Origin: Aquipuribacter sp. SD81
GTDB taxonomy: Bacteria; Actinomycetota; Actinomycetes; Actinomycetales; JBBAYJ01
NCBI RefSeq assembly: GCF_037153975.1
Contig: NZ_JBBAYJ010000006.1
Location: forward strand, 1 to 64,000
Reading direction: 5' to 3'
Length of the DNA stretch: 64,000 nt
Shown: positions 1 through 8,590 of the stretch, one piece after another
Numbering within the stretch: position 1 is the stretch's first letter
How the letters are laid out: each line of letters opens with the position of its first letter
Made by a program: the position numbers and the translations under genes
The notes under the pieces: generated by a model
Told to the model about the DNA's origin: nothing
Seen by the model: the letters and a program-made list of their open reading frames with translations, nothing else
The model's database searches: none

Positions 1-83
1 CCCCGGCCGCCGCGTCGGCGGGCGCCGCGCCGGGCTCCGGCGGCACGGACGGCGCCCCGAGCGGTCGCGGCGGCGGGACGAGC

Positions 84-2057
84 GTGCCCGCCCGGCCCGC
101 GACCCGCGTGCCGCTCGTCCTCGTCCTCGTCGGGGCCGTGGTGGCCGCGGGGGTGGTGGCCGTCCTGCTGTCCCCACGCGAGGCGACCCGCCTCGCGGAC
201 CCGGGCGCGCTCGTCCGGTGGGGCCTGCCGGCGGTGGAGGCGGTCCACGACCTCGCCCTCGCGCTCGCCGTCGGGGCGATGGTGCTCGTGTGCGCCGTGC
301 TGCCCGTCGAGTCCCCGGCGGCCGCGCGGGGTCGTCACGTCGCGACCGCCGGCGCCGCGGTGTGGGCGCTCGCGGCGCTCGGCGTCCTCGTCCTGACGTA
401 CGCGAGCGTGTCGGGTACCCCGCCCACCGCGCCGGAGTTCGGGGCCGAGCTCGGTGGCTTCCTCACCGGCTTCGAGGTGGGGCAGTCGCTGCTCGCGACG
501 GTCCTGCTCGCGGCCGCCGCCGCGACCGTCGCCGCGGGGGCGACCGGCCCGCGCAGCAGCGCGCTCGCGCTCGTGCTCGTCCTCGCGGGCGTCCTGCCCG
601 TCGCGCTGCTCGGGCACTCCGGCAGCGCCGAGGGGCACGAGACCGCGGTGACGGCGATGGGCCTGCACCTGCTCGGCACCGGTGTGTGGGTCGGCGGCCT
701 GCTCGCGCTCGTGGCCCTGCGGGGCCGGCTCGAGGGTGCCGCGCTGGCCTCCGCCGTCGGGCGCTGGTCGCCGCTCGCGCTCGCCTCCGTCGTCCTCGTG
801 TCGCTGTCGGGTCTCGCGAACGCGACGACCCGGCTCGCCGCCCCGGGGGACCTGCTCTCGCGCTACGGCGCGCTGCTGCTCGCGAAGACCGTCCTCGTCG
901 CCGTGCTCGTCGGCATCGGCTGGGCCCACCGCCGCGCCGTCCTCCCGCGCCTGGCCGACGGCGGGGCACGGTCGTTCTGGCGCCTGGTCGCCGTCGAGCT
1001 GCTCGTGATGGCGACGACGGTCGGGGTGGCCGTCGCGCTCGCCGGCACGTCGCCGCCCGTGTCCGACACGGAGGCCCCGGCGCGGTGGAGCCCCGCCGAG
1101 GTGCTCGTCGGCTACGCGACACCGCCGCCGCAGACCCCGCTCCGGCTGCTCACCGAGTGGCGGCCGGACCTGCTGTGGGTCCTCGTCGTCGCGCTGCTCG
1201 GCGCCGGCTACCTCCTGGGCGTTCGGCGCCTGCACCGCCGGGGCGACGCGTGGCCGGTGTGGCGCACGCTGCTGTGGCTCGCGGGCCTGGCGGTGGTGCT
1301 CCTCGTCACGAGCTCGGGGCTGTCGACGTACGGGCGGTGGCTGTTCAGCGCGCACATGCTCCAGCACATGACGATGAGCATGGTGGCGCCGCTGCTGCTC
1401 GTGCCCGCCGCGCCCGTCACGCTCGCGCTGCGGGCGCTGCGCCCCCGCGCCGACGGCTCGCGCGGCGCGCGGGAGTGGCTGCTGTGGGGGCTGCACGCGC
1501 CCGTCACGCGGTTCCTCACCCACCCCGTCGCGGCGGCCACGCTCTTCGCGGGCAGCCTCGTGGCGTTCTACTACTCGCCGCTGTTCGGCATCGCCCTGCG
1601 GACGCACTACGGGCACGAGGCGATGCACGTGCACTTCCTGCTCACGGGCTACCTGTTCGTGTGGTCGCTCGTCGGCACCGACCCCGGCGTGCGGCGCACG
1701 CCGTACCCGCTGCGGCTGCTCATCCTCTTCGCGACGATCGCCTTCCACGCTTTCTTCAGCATCTCCCTCATGGACGCGACCCAGGTGCTGCAGCCGGAGT
1801 ACTGGCAGACCGTCGCCGCCGACCGGGGCTGGGGCCGCGACCCGCTCGCCGACCAGCGCTACGGCGCCGCGCTCGCGTGGGGGGTCGGGGAGGTCCCGAC
1901 GATCCTCGTCGCCGTGCTCGTCGCGATCCGCTGGGTGGCCGACGACACCCGTGAGGCCCGTCGCCGCGACCGCAAGGCCGCCCGCGACGACGACGCGGAC
2001 CTGCGCGCGTACAACGAGATGCTCGCGCGGCTCGGCGAGGCCGACCGCCGCTCCTGA
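84..2057 (+). CDS. CopD-CtaG bifunctional copper transport / cytochrome c oxidase assembly protein
   Basis: Membrane protein of 657 residues joining a CopD-like copper-transport domain (about residues 50-330, with GHSGSAEGHE and HLLGTGVWVGGLL) to a CtaG domain for assembly of the caa3-type oxidase (about 360-630, with SAHMLQHM, HVHFLLTGY and FHAFFSISL). Its expected role is to bring copper across the membrane and deliver it to the oxidase. Almost all of it is hydrophobic, with His and Met placed for copper binding. The GTG at 84 is chosen because it lies just before the first membrane segment. The frame is open to the left edge, however, and bases 3-83 would encode an Ala/Gly/Ser-rich linker, so the real start or a fused upstream domain may lie outside the window. 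It ends facing lysG. Confidence 0.85.
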   Translation: MPARPATRVPLVLVLVGAVVAAGVVAVLLSPREATRLADPGALVRWGLPAVEAVHDLALALAVGAMVLVCAVLPVESPAAARGRHVATAGAAVWALAALGVLVLTYASVSGTPPTAPEFGAELGGFLTGFEVGQSLLATVLLAAAAATVAAGATGPRSSALALVLVLAGVLPVALLGHSGSAEGHETAVTAMGLHLLGTGVWVGGLLALVALRGRLEGAALASAVGRWSPLALASVVLVSLSGLANATTRLAAPGDLLSRYGALLLAKTVLVAVLVGIGWAHRRAVLPRLADGGARSFWRLVAVELLVMATTVGVAVALAGTSPPVSDTEAPARWSPAEVLVGYATPPPQTPLRLLTEWRPDLLWVLVVALLGAGYLLGVRRLHRRGDAWPVWRTLLWLAGLAVVLLVTSSGLSTYGRWLFSAHMLQHMTMSMVAPLLLVPAAPVTLALRALRPRADGSRGAREWLLWGLHAPVTRFLTHPVAAATLFAGSLVAFYYSPLFGIALRTHYGHEAMHVHFLLTGYLFVWSLVGTDPGVRRTPYPLRLLILFATIAFHAFFSISLMDATQVLQPEYWQTVAADRGWGRDPLADQRYGAALAWGVGEVPTILVAVLVAIRWVADDTREARRRDRKAARDDDADLRAYNEMLARLGEADRRS

Positions 2058-2100
2058 CGCGTCCGTGGTCCCCCGCGGCTCGCGGACCCGACCCCCTGGG

Positions 2101-2204
2101 TTGGCAGGCGCTTCGGCCCTTGGCAGGCGCAGCGGCTGCGATCCAGCCCGCGCAGCGCCTGGATCGCGACCACGCCGCCTGCCAAGCGCCACGTCGCCTG
2201 CCAA
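2101..2204. repeat. 104-bp symmetric interrupted palindrome built from 19-bp repeats
   Basis: TTGGCAGGCG occurs at 2101 and 2120 and its complement CGCCTGCCAA at 2176 and 2195, with a variant CGCCTGCCGA at 2214; copies on each side are exactly 19 bp apart. A central hairpin GCGATCCAG/CTGGATCGC (2138-2146 and 2159-2167) shares the same centre, so 2101 pairs with 2204 and 2120 with 2185. The structure lies between the convergent 3' ends of copD-ctaG and lysG. It may act as a bidirectional terminator or be a repeat element. Confidence 0.75.
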
Positions 2205-2265
2205 CCGCCACGCCGCCTGCCGACCGCTACGCCCGACGGGCGTTACACCTCCCCACCGGGGGCGG

Positions 2266-3222
2266 TCAGGCGCCTGCCGCCGGGAACAGCCGGTCGTCGG
2301 CCGCCGCGGCGAGGGCGTCGCCGACCCGCTCGAGCGCCGGCGAGCGCAGCCGCCACGACTGCCAGTGCAGCGCCACCTCGACCGTCCCGGTGTCCCCGGG
2401 CAGGGGCAGCGGGACCAGACCGTCCGGGGCGCCGAGCGGACGACCGTGCCGGACGTCGGGCACCATCCCCCAGCCGAGCCCCAGCCCCACGGCGGCGAGG
2501 TGCTCCCCGGTTGCGGGGACCAGGTGCGTCGGGGGCTCCGTCGTCGTGCCGGCGCGACGCAGGACCACGTGCTGCAGGTCGTCGTCGCAGTCGTAACGCA
2601 CCATCGGTGCCCGGGTCAGCACCACCGCCGCGTCCGTGAGGGCCGTCCGGCCCGCGTCCGCGAACCACTGCTCGACCCACGCGGCGCTCGCCATGGCGCG
2701 GTACCGCATCCGGCCGAGCGGTCTGGACCGGCAGCCGGGGGCAGGCTCCGCCCGCGAGGTGACGGCGCCCGTCACCGTGCCGTCGCGCAGCAGCAGGTGC
2801 GTGCGGTCCTGGTCGGCGCGGTACAGGTCGAGCAGGACGCCGTCGGGTGCGGTGCCCGCGAGCAGCGGCGCGAGCGCGGGCAGCACCCACGTCGCCAGCG
2901 AGTCGGCGTTGACGGCGACGGCGACCACCGGAGCGGAGCCGGCAGCCGTCCCGGCATCGCCCGCACCCAGCTCGGCGGCGGCCTCGTCCTGCAGGGCGAG
3001 GACCTGCCGGGCCAGGCGGAGGACCACCTCGCCGGACGGCGTCGGCCGCAGCGGGCGGCTGCGCACGAGCAGCACCTGCCCCACGGCGTTCTCCAGCGCC
3101 CGCAGGCGTTGGCTCATGGCCGACGGCGTGACGTGCAGTGCCTCGGCGGCCGCCTCGAGGCTCCCGGTCCCGACGGCTGCGGCGAAGGAGCGGAGGTGGG
3201 TGCCGTCCAGGTCGAGCGCCAT
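2266..3222 (-). CDS. lysG: LysR-family regulator of the ArgP/LysG type
   Basis: Transcription activator of 318 residues. The N-terminal winged helix-turn-helix is at about residues 5-65 (ETHLRSFAA-type start, then TPSAMSQRLRALE) and is followed by the effector-binding domain. The ATG at 3222 is preferred because the LysR helix-turn-helix begins directly after it. In Corynebacterium LysG senses basic amino acids and activates the exporter gene lysE; here a LysE gene lies divergently 82 bp away, which strongly supports the same job. A 15-bp palindrome sits between the two starts. Confidence is high for the family; the effector (Lys, Arg or His) is inferred. Confidence 0.9.
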   Translation of the reverse strand: MALDLDGTHLRSFAAAVGTGSLEAAAEALHVTPSAMSQRLRALENAVGQVLLVRSRPLRPTPSGEVVLRLARQVLALQDEAAAELGAGDAGTAAGSAPVVAVAVNADSLATWVLPALAPLLAGTAPDGVLLDLYRADQDRTHLLLRDGTVTGAVTSRAEPAPGCRSRPLGRMRYRAMASAAWVEQWFADAGRTALTDAAVVLTRAPMVRYDCDDDLQHVVLRRAGTTTEPPTHLVPATGEHLAAVGLGLGWGMVPDVRHGRPLGAPDGLVPLPLPGDTGTVEVALHWQSWRLRSPALERVGDALAAAADDRLFPAAGA

Positions 3223-3232
3223 GATCACATGA

Positions 3233-3247
3233 TGAAGCAACGCTTCA
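3233..3247. promoter_or_regulatory. Candidate LysG operator
   Basis: TGAAGC-AAC-GCTTCA is a perfect palindrome with a 3-nt centre. It lies 10 bp upstream of the lysG start and 57 bp upstream of lysE, the usual place for a LysR-type site that controls a divergent pair. Binding by LysG is inferred from position and symmetry. Confidence 0.5.
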
Positions 3248-3304
3248 CCACCTGCAGAAACATGAGCTGGTCTGTATCGGCGCCGTCGACCTACCGTCGG
3301 TGCC

Positions 3305-3904
3305 GTGACCGCCGTCCTCGCCGGCCTCGGGCTGGGCCTCTCCCTCATCGTCGCCATCGGCGCGCAGAACGCCTTCGTGCTGCGCCAGGGCCTGCGCGGG
3401 GAGCACGTCGCGGCGGTCGTCGCTGTCTGCGCGGTGTCGGACGCCGTGCTCATCACCGCGGGCGTCCTCGGGGCCGGAGCCCTCATCGAGGCGGTACCCG
3501 TCCTCGTCGAGGTGTTCCGCTGGGGCGGCGCGGCGTTCCTGCTCGCCTACGCGGTCCTCGCCGCGCGCCGGGCCCTGCACCCGGGCCGGCTCGAGGCGGC
3601 CGACGGCGCCCCACCCGCGGGCCTGCTGCCCGTCGTCGGCACGGCGGTCGCCCTCACGTGGCTCAACCCGCACGTGTACCTCGACACGGTGGTGCTGCTC
3701 GGCTCCGTGGCCCAGTCGTGGGGCGACGCGCGCGTCGCCTTCGCGGGCGGCGCGGTCCTCGGCAGCCTGCTGTGGTTCTCCGCGCTCGGGTTCGGGGCGC
3801 GGCTGCTGCGGCCCGTGTTCGCGCGCCCGGGGGCCTGGCGCGTGCTCGACGGGCTCGTCGCCGTCGTCATGGTGGTGCTCGCCGTCGGCCTCGTCGTCGG
3901 CTGA
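3305..3904 (+). CDS. lysE: LysE/ArgO-family amino acid exporter
   Basis: Membrane exporter of 199 residues with five to six hydrophobic segments. The hallmark of the LysE/ArgO family, AIGAQNAFVLRQGL, is at about residues 18-31, and the second conserved block, LTWLNPHVYLDTVVLLG, is at about 117-133. The family exports lysine and arginine to prevent toxic build-up, for instance during growth on peptides. The GTG at 3305 starts the protein right at the first membrane segment. Divergent from its likely activator lysG and probably monocistronic. The S9 peptidase that follows could supply peptide-derived amino acids, but this link is only suggestive. Confidence 0.92.
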   Translation: MTAVLAGLGLGLSLIVAIGAQNAFVLRQGLRGEHVAAVVAVCAVSDAVLITAGVLGAGALIEAVPVLVEVFRWGGAAFLLAYAVLAARRALHPGRLEAADGAPPAGLLPVVGTAVALTWLNPHVYLDTVVLLGSVAQSWGDARVAFAGGAVLGSLLWFSALGFGARLLRPVFARPGAWRVLDGLVAVVMVVLAVGLVVG

Positions 3905-3961
3905 GCGGTCGGCGGGGCGGGCGTCCGACGCCCCGCGGCCGTGTCCGGGGTGCGTGCGAGC

Positions 3962-6094
3962 ATGACCGCCGTGACGGACTCCACGACGGACATCACAGAC
4001 ACCTCGGGCGCCTCCGGGGAGCCGGGCGAGGGCACGAGCCCCTTCGCCGACCTCGACGCCTACCAGGCGCTGCCGCGGGTCGGCGGGCTCGCGCTCTCAC
4101 CGGACGGCACCCGCCTCGTCACCGCCCTGCAGACGCTCAACCCCGAGGCGAACCGCTTCGTCGGCGCGCTGTGGGAGGTCGACCCCACGGGCGAGCGCCC
4201 GGCCCGGCGCCTCACCCGCAGCGCGAAGGGCGAGCGGCTCGGCGGCTTCACCTCCGACGGGACGCTGCTGTTCACCTCGGCGCGGCCGGACCCGGACAGC
4301 AAGGGCGACGACGACGGTCCCGCGGCGCTGTGGGCCCTGCCGGCCGGCGGCGGCGAGGCCTCGGTCGTCGCGACCCGCCCCGGCGGCCTGGACGTCGCCG
4401 CGCTCGCCCGCGACTCCGGCGACGTCGTCGTGACGAGCGCGACGCTGCCCGGCGCCGACGACACCGCGGAGAGCGACGAGGAGCGCCGCAAGGCCCGCAA
4501 GGACGGCAAGGTCACCGCGATCCTCCACGAGGCGTACCCGGTCCGGTACTGGGACGGCGACCTCGGCCCGGACGCGCCGCGGCTGCTCGCCGGCCGGCTC
4601 GACGCCACCGGCACCGAGCCGGAGCTGGAGCTGCGCCAGGTGGTCGGTCACGTCGGCCACGGCCTGCGGCACGCGGTCGTCGACGTGACGGCGGACGGTC
4701 GGACCGCCGTCACCACGTGGGACACCATCGAGGGCCGGGCCGTCAGCCGGTTCTCCCTCGTGAGCGTCGACCTCGCCTCCGGGCGGCGACGCACGCTGCT
4801 GTCCGACGTCGACCACGAGTACGAGATGCCGACCATCAGCCCGGACGGCTCGACCGTCGCGCTGCAGGTCTACCGCCGCTCGACGCCGGACGACCCGGGC
4901 GACTACCGCCTCGCCGTCGCGCCGCTCGGGCGCCCCGGCGAGGACGGCGACGACGGTGACGGGACGGTCGAGGTCCGCGAGGTGGCCCCGGGCTGGGACC
5001 GGTGGTCGCACCGTCCCGTGTGGACGCCGGACGGGCAGGCGCTGCTCGTCACCGCCGACTCCGACGGCCGCGCGCCCGTGTTCCGCGTCGAGGTCGCCTC
5101 GGGCGAGGTCACCCAGCTGACCGGTGACGACGCCGCGTACTCCGACGTCGTCGTGTCGCGCGACGGCCGGCACGTGTACGCGCTGCGCGCCGCGGTCGAC
5201 GCCCCGCCCGCGCCGGTGCGGCTCGACCCGGTCACCCCCCACCAGACGCCCACCCTGCTGCGCGGGCCCGTGCCCGCCCCGGTCGTGCCGGGCCGGGTGG
5301 AGGAGGTGACGGCGACCGGCGAGGACGGCACGCCCGTCCGGGCGTGGCTGTGCCTGCCCGACACCGCCGACGCGGACCGTCCCGCGCCGCTGCTGCTGTG
5401 GATCCACGGCGGTCCGCTCGGGTCGTGGAACGCGTGGAGCTGGCGGTGGAACCCGTGGCTCGCGGTCGCGCGCGGGTACGCCGTGCTGCTGCCGGACCCC
5501 GCCCTGTCGACCGGGTACGGCCTGGAGTTCATCCGCCGCGGCTGGGGGCGGTGGGGCGACGCGCCCTACACCGACCTGCTCGCGGTCACCGACGCCGCGG
5601 AGGCGCACGAGGCCGTCGACGCGACCCGCACCGCGGCGATGGGCGGCAGCTTCGGCGGCTACATGGCGAACTGGGTGGGCGGGCACACCGACCGCTTCCG
5701 GGCGATCGTCACGCACGCGTCGCTGTACGCGCTCGACCAGTTCGCGGCCACGACGGACGCCGCGCACTACTGGGAGCGCGAGATGAGCCCCGAGATGACC
5801 GAGCACCACAGCCCGCACCGCCACGTCGAGCACTGGGTGACGCCGACGCTCGTCATCCACGGCGACAAGGACTACCGCGTGCCGATCGGCGAGGCGCTGC
5901 GGCTGTGGTGGGACCTCGCGAGCAAGGACACCGACGACCAGGGGAACCTGCCGCACAAGTTCCTCTACTTCCCCGACGAGAACCACTGGATCCTCACGCC
6001 CAACCACTCGACCGTCTGGTACCAGACCGTCTTCGCGTTCCTCGCCCACCACGTGCTGGGTGAGGAGTGGGTGACGCCGGAGCTCCTTCGCTGA
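3962..6094 (+). CDS. S9 family serine peptidase (acylaminoacyl/prolyl oligopeptidase type)
   Basis: Peptidase of 710 residues with no signal peptide, so probably cytoplasmic. Residues about 35-440 form the beta-propeller (repeated LSPDGTRL and ISPDGSTVAL blades) and about 450-700 the alpha/beta hydrolase domain. The catalytic triad is visible as Ser563 in GGSFGGYM, Asp637 in HGDKDYRVP and His675 in DENHWI. It would cut short peptides or remove blocked N-terminal residues. ATG at 3962 is chosen over the in-frame GTG at 3941, which adds only seven residues. The first 30 residues are Thr/Ser/Gly-rich and probably disordered. A strong hairpin follows the stop. Confidence 0.92.
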   Translation: MTAVTDSTTDITDTSGASGEPGEGTSPFADLDAYQALPRVGGLALSPDGTRLVTALQTLNPEANRFVGALWEVDPTGERPARRLTRSAKGERLGGFTSDGTLLFTSARPDPDSKGDDDGPAALWALPAGGGEASVVATRPGGLDVAALARDSGDVVVTSATLPGADDTAESDEERRKARKDGKVTAILHEAYPVRYWDGDLGPDAPRLLAGRLDATGTEPELELRQVVGHVGHGLRHAVVDVTADGRTAVTTWDTIEGRAVSRFSLVSVDLASGRRRTLLSDVDHEYEMPTISPDGSTVALQVYRRSTPDDPGDYRLAVAPLGRPGEDGDDGDGTVEVREVAPGWDRWSHRPVWTPDGQALLVTADSDGRAPVFRVEVASGEVTQLTGDDAAYSDVVVSRDGRHVYALRAAVDAPPAPVRLDPVTPHQTPTLLRGPVPAPVVPGRVEEVTATGEDGTPVRAWLCLPDTADADRPAPLLLWIHGGPLGSWNAWSWRWNPWLAVARGYAVLLPDPALSTGYGLEFIRRGWGRWGDAPYTDLLAVTDAAEAHEAVDATRTAAMGGSFGGYMANWVGGHTDRFRAIVTHASLYALDQFAATTDAAHYWEREMSPEMTEHHSPHRHVEHWVTPTLVIHGDKDYRVPIGEALRLWWDLASKDTDDQGNLPHKFLYFPDENHWILTPNHSTVWYQTVFAFLAHHVLGEEWVTPELLR

Positions 6095-6102
6095 TCGCCG
6101 CG

Positions 6103-6133
6103 GGGCGCCCGGCCGGCTCCCGGCCGGGCGCCC
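6103..6133 (+). terminator. Hairpin downstream of the S9 peptidase
   Basis: GGGCGCCCGGCCGG pairs perfectly with CCGGCCGGGCGCCC over 14 bp around a 3-nt loop, 9 bp after the peptidase stop. It has no U-tract, as is common for high-G+C terminators. Confidence 0.7.
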
Positions 6134-6181
6134 GGGCACGCCGCGGACGGCGGGCCCCCCGGGGCGTGGAAGCCTGAGCGT

Positions 6182-7246
6182 GTGACCGCGCAGCCGCAGG
6201 AACCGTCCTTCGAGCCCGTCGCCGACCGTCCCGTCCGCTGGGGCGTGATCGGCGCGGGGCGCATCGCCGAGGGGGTGATGACCGACCTGCGCGAGCAGTG
6301 CGCCGCCGACGGGGTGCTGCACGCCGTCGCCTCGCGCAGCGCCGACCGCGCGCGTGACTTCGCCGACCGCCACGGCGCCCCCGTGGCGTACGGGTCGTAC
6401 CTCGAGCTGCTCGAGGACCCGGACGTCGACGTCGTGTACGTCGCCACGCCGCACCGCCAGCACCACCAGGTCGCGCTCGCGGCGCTCGAGCGCGGCAAGC
6501 ACCTGCTCGTGGAGAAGGCGTTCACGTGCACGCTCGAGGGCTCCCGCGAGGTGGTCGACGCGGCGCGCGCCCGCGGGCGCTTCGTCATGGAGGCGATGTG
6601 GACCCGCTTCCAGCCGACCGTCGTGCGCATGCGCGAGCTGCTCGCCGAGGGTGCGGTCGGCGAGGTCCGCTCGGTGCGCGCCGACCTCGGGCTGCGGGTG
6701 CCGTTCGACGCCGGCGACCGGTTGTGGGACCCCGCGCAGGGCGGCGGGGCGCTGCTCGACCTCGGCGTGTACCCCGTGTCGTGGCTGCAGATGGTCCTCG
6801 GCGGCACGCCCGCGTCCGTCGAGGTCGCGGGGACGCGCGCCGACAACGGCGTGGACGCCGAGGCGACCGTGCTGTGGCGGACCGCCGGCGACGACGGCCG
6901 CCACGGCGTCGCGCAGTGCTCGCTGTTGTCGCCGCTGCCCGGTGTGGCCGCCGTGTTCGGCAGCGAGGGTTGGCTCGAGGTGCCGCCCCGGTTCCACCAC
7001 CCCGGTCGCCTCGTCGTGCACCGCCGCCGGGACGGCCGCTCGGTCGAGGAGTCGCAGGAGGTCACGGCGCCGGCGCGCGGCACCGGCTACGCCCACGAGC
7101 TGGACGAGGTCCACCGCTGCCTGCGCGCCGGTCTCACCGAGTCCGAGGTCATGCCGCTCGACGACACCCTCGCCGTCATGGGCGTGCTCGAGGAGGCGCT
7201 GCATGCGCTCGGCGTGCAGCACGACGAGGACCGCGACGTGCTGTGA
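6182..7246 (+). CDS. Gfo/Idh/MocA family NAD(P)-dependent oxidoreductase
   Basis: Protein of 354 residues. The Rossmann fold at the N-terminus shows GVIGAGRIAEGVM (about 21-33) and the family's conserved EKAF block (LLVEKAFTCTLEGS, where EKP is usual). The C-terminal part, about 130-320, carries GGGALLDLGVYPVSW, typical of the substrate domain of dimeric dihydrodiol or sugar dehydrogenases. It probably oxidises a sugar or cyclitol hydroxyl with NAD(P). The substrate cannot be read from the sequence and the neighbours give no clue. Start GTG at 6182. It ends 13 bp from the convergent DUF805 gene. Confidence 0.88.
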   Translation: MTAQPQEPSFEPVADRPVRWGVIGAGRIAEGVMTDLREQCAADGVLHAVASRSADRARDFADRHGAPVAYGSYLELLEDPDVDVVYVATPHRQHHQVALAALERGKHLLVEKAFTCTLEGSREVVDAARARGRFVMEAMWTRFQPTVVRMRELLAEGAVGEVRSVRADLGLRVPFDAGDRLWDPAQGGGALLDLGVYPVSWLQMVLGGTPASVEVAGTRADNGVDAEATVLWRTAGDDGRHGVAQCSLLSPLPGVAAVFGSEGWLEVPPRFHHPGRLVVHRRRDGRSVEESQEVTAPARGTGYAHELDEVHRCLRAGLTESEVMPLDDTLAVMGVLEEALHALGVQHDEDRDVL

Positions 7247-7259
7247 CGGTCAGCGGGCC

Positions 7260-7808
7260 CTAGGCCCTTCGACCGGACCCCGGCACGATCGTGCGGCCCG
7301 GCACGTAGCCGTGGTCGACGACGGGCGGGGCGTAGGACGCCTGCGGCTGCCACGCGGCTGGCGCGCCGCCCGGCACCGGCGGCGACCATGGCGCCGGTGC
7401 GGTCGGGTCGGGACCGTGCTCGTTGGGATGCGGCTGCGACGGCTGCACGAGCATGACGAGCAGGACGAGCCCGCCGACGAACGGCACGAAGCCGATGAAG
7501 TACCAGAAGCCGCTGCGGCCGGTGTCGTGCAGCCGGCGGACCGTCGCGGCGAGCGTCGGGATGGTCAGCGCGAGGCCGATGAGGACGGCCACCCCCATCA
7601 GGAGCAGCCCGACGGCCGCCGCGGAGCGCGTCGGCTCACCCGTCAGCGGGTCGGTGCCCGCAGCGAGCACGACGGTGCCGGCCAGGTACGGCGCGCCGTA
7701 CACCAGGACGAAGAACAGGTAGAAGAACCAGAACTCCGAGCGGCGCGCACGACCGGTGAAGGTCGCGTACCGGCGCAGCGCGGAGGAGACGGCCTGACCG
7801 AACGACAC
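7260..7808 (-). CDS. DUF805 membrane protein
   Basis: Membrane protein of 182 residues. After an amphipathic start (SSALRRYATFTGRARRSEFW, the DUF805 signature) come three to four transmembrane segments, then LAATVRRLHDTGRSGFW, the second family motif. The C-terminal 45 residues are Pro/Ala-rich and soluble. Function unknown. GTG at 7808 is chosen because AGGGGG lies 8 nt upstream and because it aligns with the start of the paralogue next to it. The two DUF805 genes are tandem and share about the same layout, which suggests duplication. Confidence 0.85.
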   Translation of the reverse strand: MSFGQAVSSALRRYATFTGRARRSEFWFFYLFFVLVYGAPYLAGTVVLAAGTDPLTGEPTRSAAAVGLLLMGVAVLIGLALTIPTLAATVRRLHDTGRSGFWYFIGFVPFVGGLVLLVMLVQPSQPHPNEHGPDPTAPAPWSPPVPGGAPAAWQPQASYAPPVVDHGYVPGRTIVPGSGRRA

Positions 7809-7966
7809 GGGGTACCCCCTGCTGTGGCGACCGGCGAGCCCGGTCGGACCGTGCTCATCCCAGCAGCCGGAGCGCCGGCTCGGAGGCGGTTCGTCGGCAC
7901 GTCCCCCGGACGCGTGAGCGGCGTGGGCGCCGGTGACGGGGCGTGCCGGACCCGGGGTACGCGAGG

Positions 7967-8467
7967 TCAGGCCGGGGGCCGGTGGAGCCAGGGCGGGTAC
8001 GGCTGCGGCGGAGAGCTCGGCCAGGGCGACGGCGAGGACAGGTAGGGCTGTGGCGCGTACGACCTGCCCTTCGGGTCCGGGCCGTACTGGTTCGCGCCGG
8101 GCGTCCCGTCGAGCGCGCACAGGTACACCACGTAGTAGTTCGCGTACGGCACGACGTTGAGGAGCAGCCACACGGGACTGCGGCCGAGGTCCTGCAGCCT
8201 GCGGGCCGCCAGGGCGTAGGACGGCACGAGCAGGGCGAGGGAGAGCGTCGTCGCCACGAGCACCCACCAGGCGGCCAGAACCGTGACCTCGGCGGCCCAC
8301 ACGACCACGGCTCCCGCGATCAGCGACCACCCGATCGTCCACGTGGGGACGGTGAGCGCGCTGTAGGACGCCACGAAGAGCCAGTAGTCCCGTCGTCGCG
8401 AGCGGCCGGAGAAGTCCCCGTAGCGACTCAGCGCCGATGAGAGGGCGTCCGGCCACTGCTGTCCCAC
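7967..8467 (-). CDS. DUF805 membrane protein, second copy
   Basis: Paralogue of the neighbouring downstream gene, 166 residues from the GTG at 8467, or 170 from a TTG at 8479; the GTG is favoured by alignment with the paralogue. It shows LSSALSRYGDFSGRSRRRDYW near the start and LAARRLQDLGRSPVWLLLNVV further in, with four hydrophobic segments. Both paralogues contain the short soluble motif NxxGPDP after the last membrane segment (NEHGPDP and NQYGPDP), which may be functional. Role unknown; 158 bp separate the two genes, so they need not share a transcript. Confidence 0.83.
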   Translation of the reverse strand: MGQQWPDALSSALSRYGDFSGRSRRRDYWLFVASYSALTVPTWTIGWSLIAGAVVVWAAEVTVLAAWWVLVATTLSLALLVPSYALAARRLQDLGRSPVWLLLNVVPYANYYVVYLCALDGTPGANQYGPDPKGRSYAPQPYLSSPSPWPSSPPQPYPPWLHRPPA

Positions 8468-8530
8468 GCGGTCATGCAAGCAGTTCCGCCCCTGCCCCGA
8501 GGCGGTAACCGGGGCCCTGCTCCGAATGCG

Positions 8531-8572
8531 CGAGGGCGGGCACGACCGGTCACCGGTGCGTGCCCGCCCTCG
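8531..8572 (-). terminator. Long hairpin downstream of the YceI gene
   Basis: CGAGGGCGGGCACG pairs perfectly with CGTGCCCGCCCTCG (14 bp). Inside the loop ACCGG and CCGGT can extend the stem by 5 bp. It lies 18 bp after the YceI stop on the minus strand, so it most likely ends that transcript. Confidence 0.72.
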
Positions 8573-8590
8573 GGGCGGCGGCCGGAGCCG

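Noticed and set aside
1951-4959. A 1002-codon open plus-strand frame crossing lysG, lysE and the peptidase gene
   Set aside because: It is Arg/Pro/Ala-rich nonsense typical of the wrong frame in G+C-rich DNA, and three well-supported genes with clear motifs occupy the same bases.
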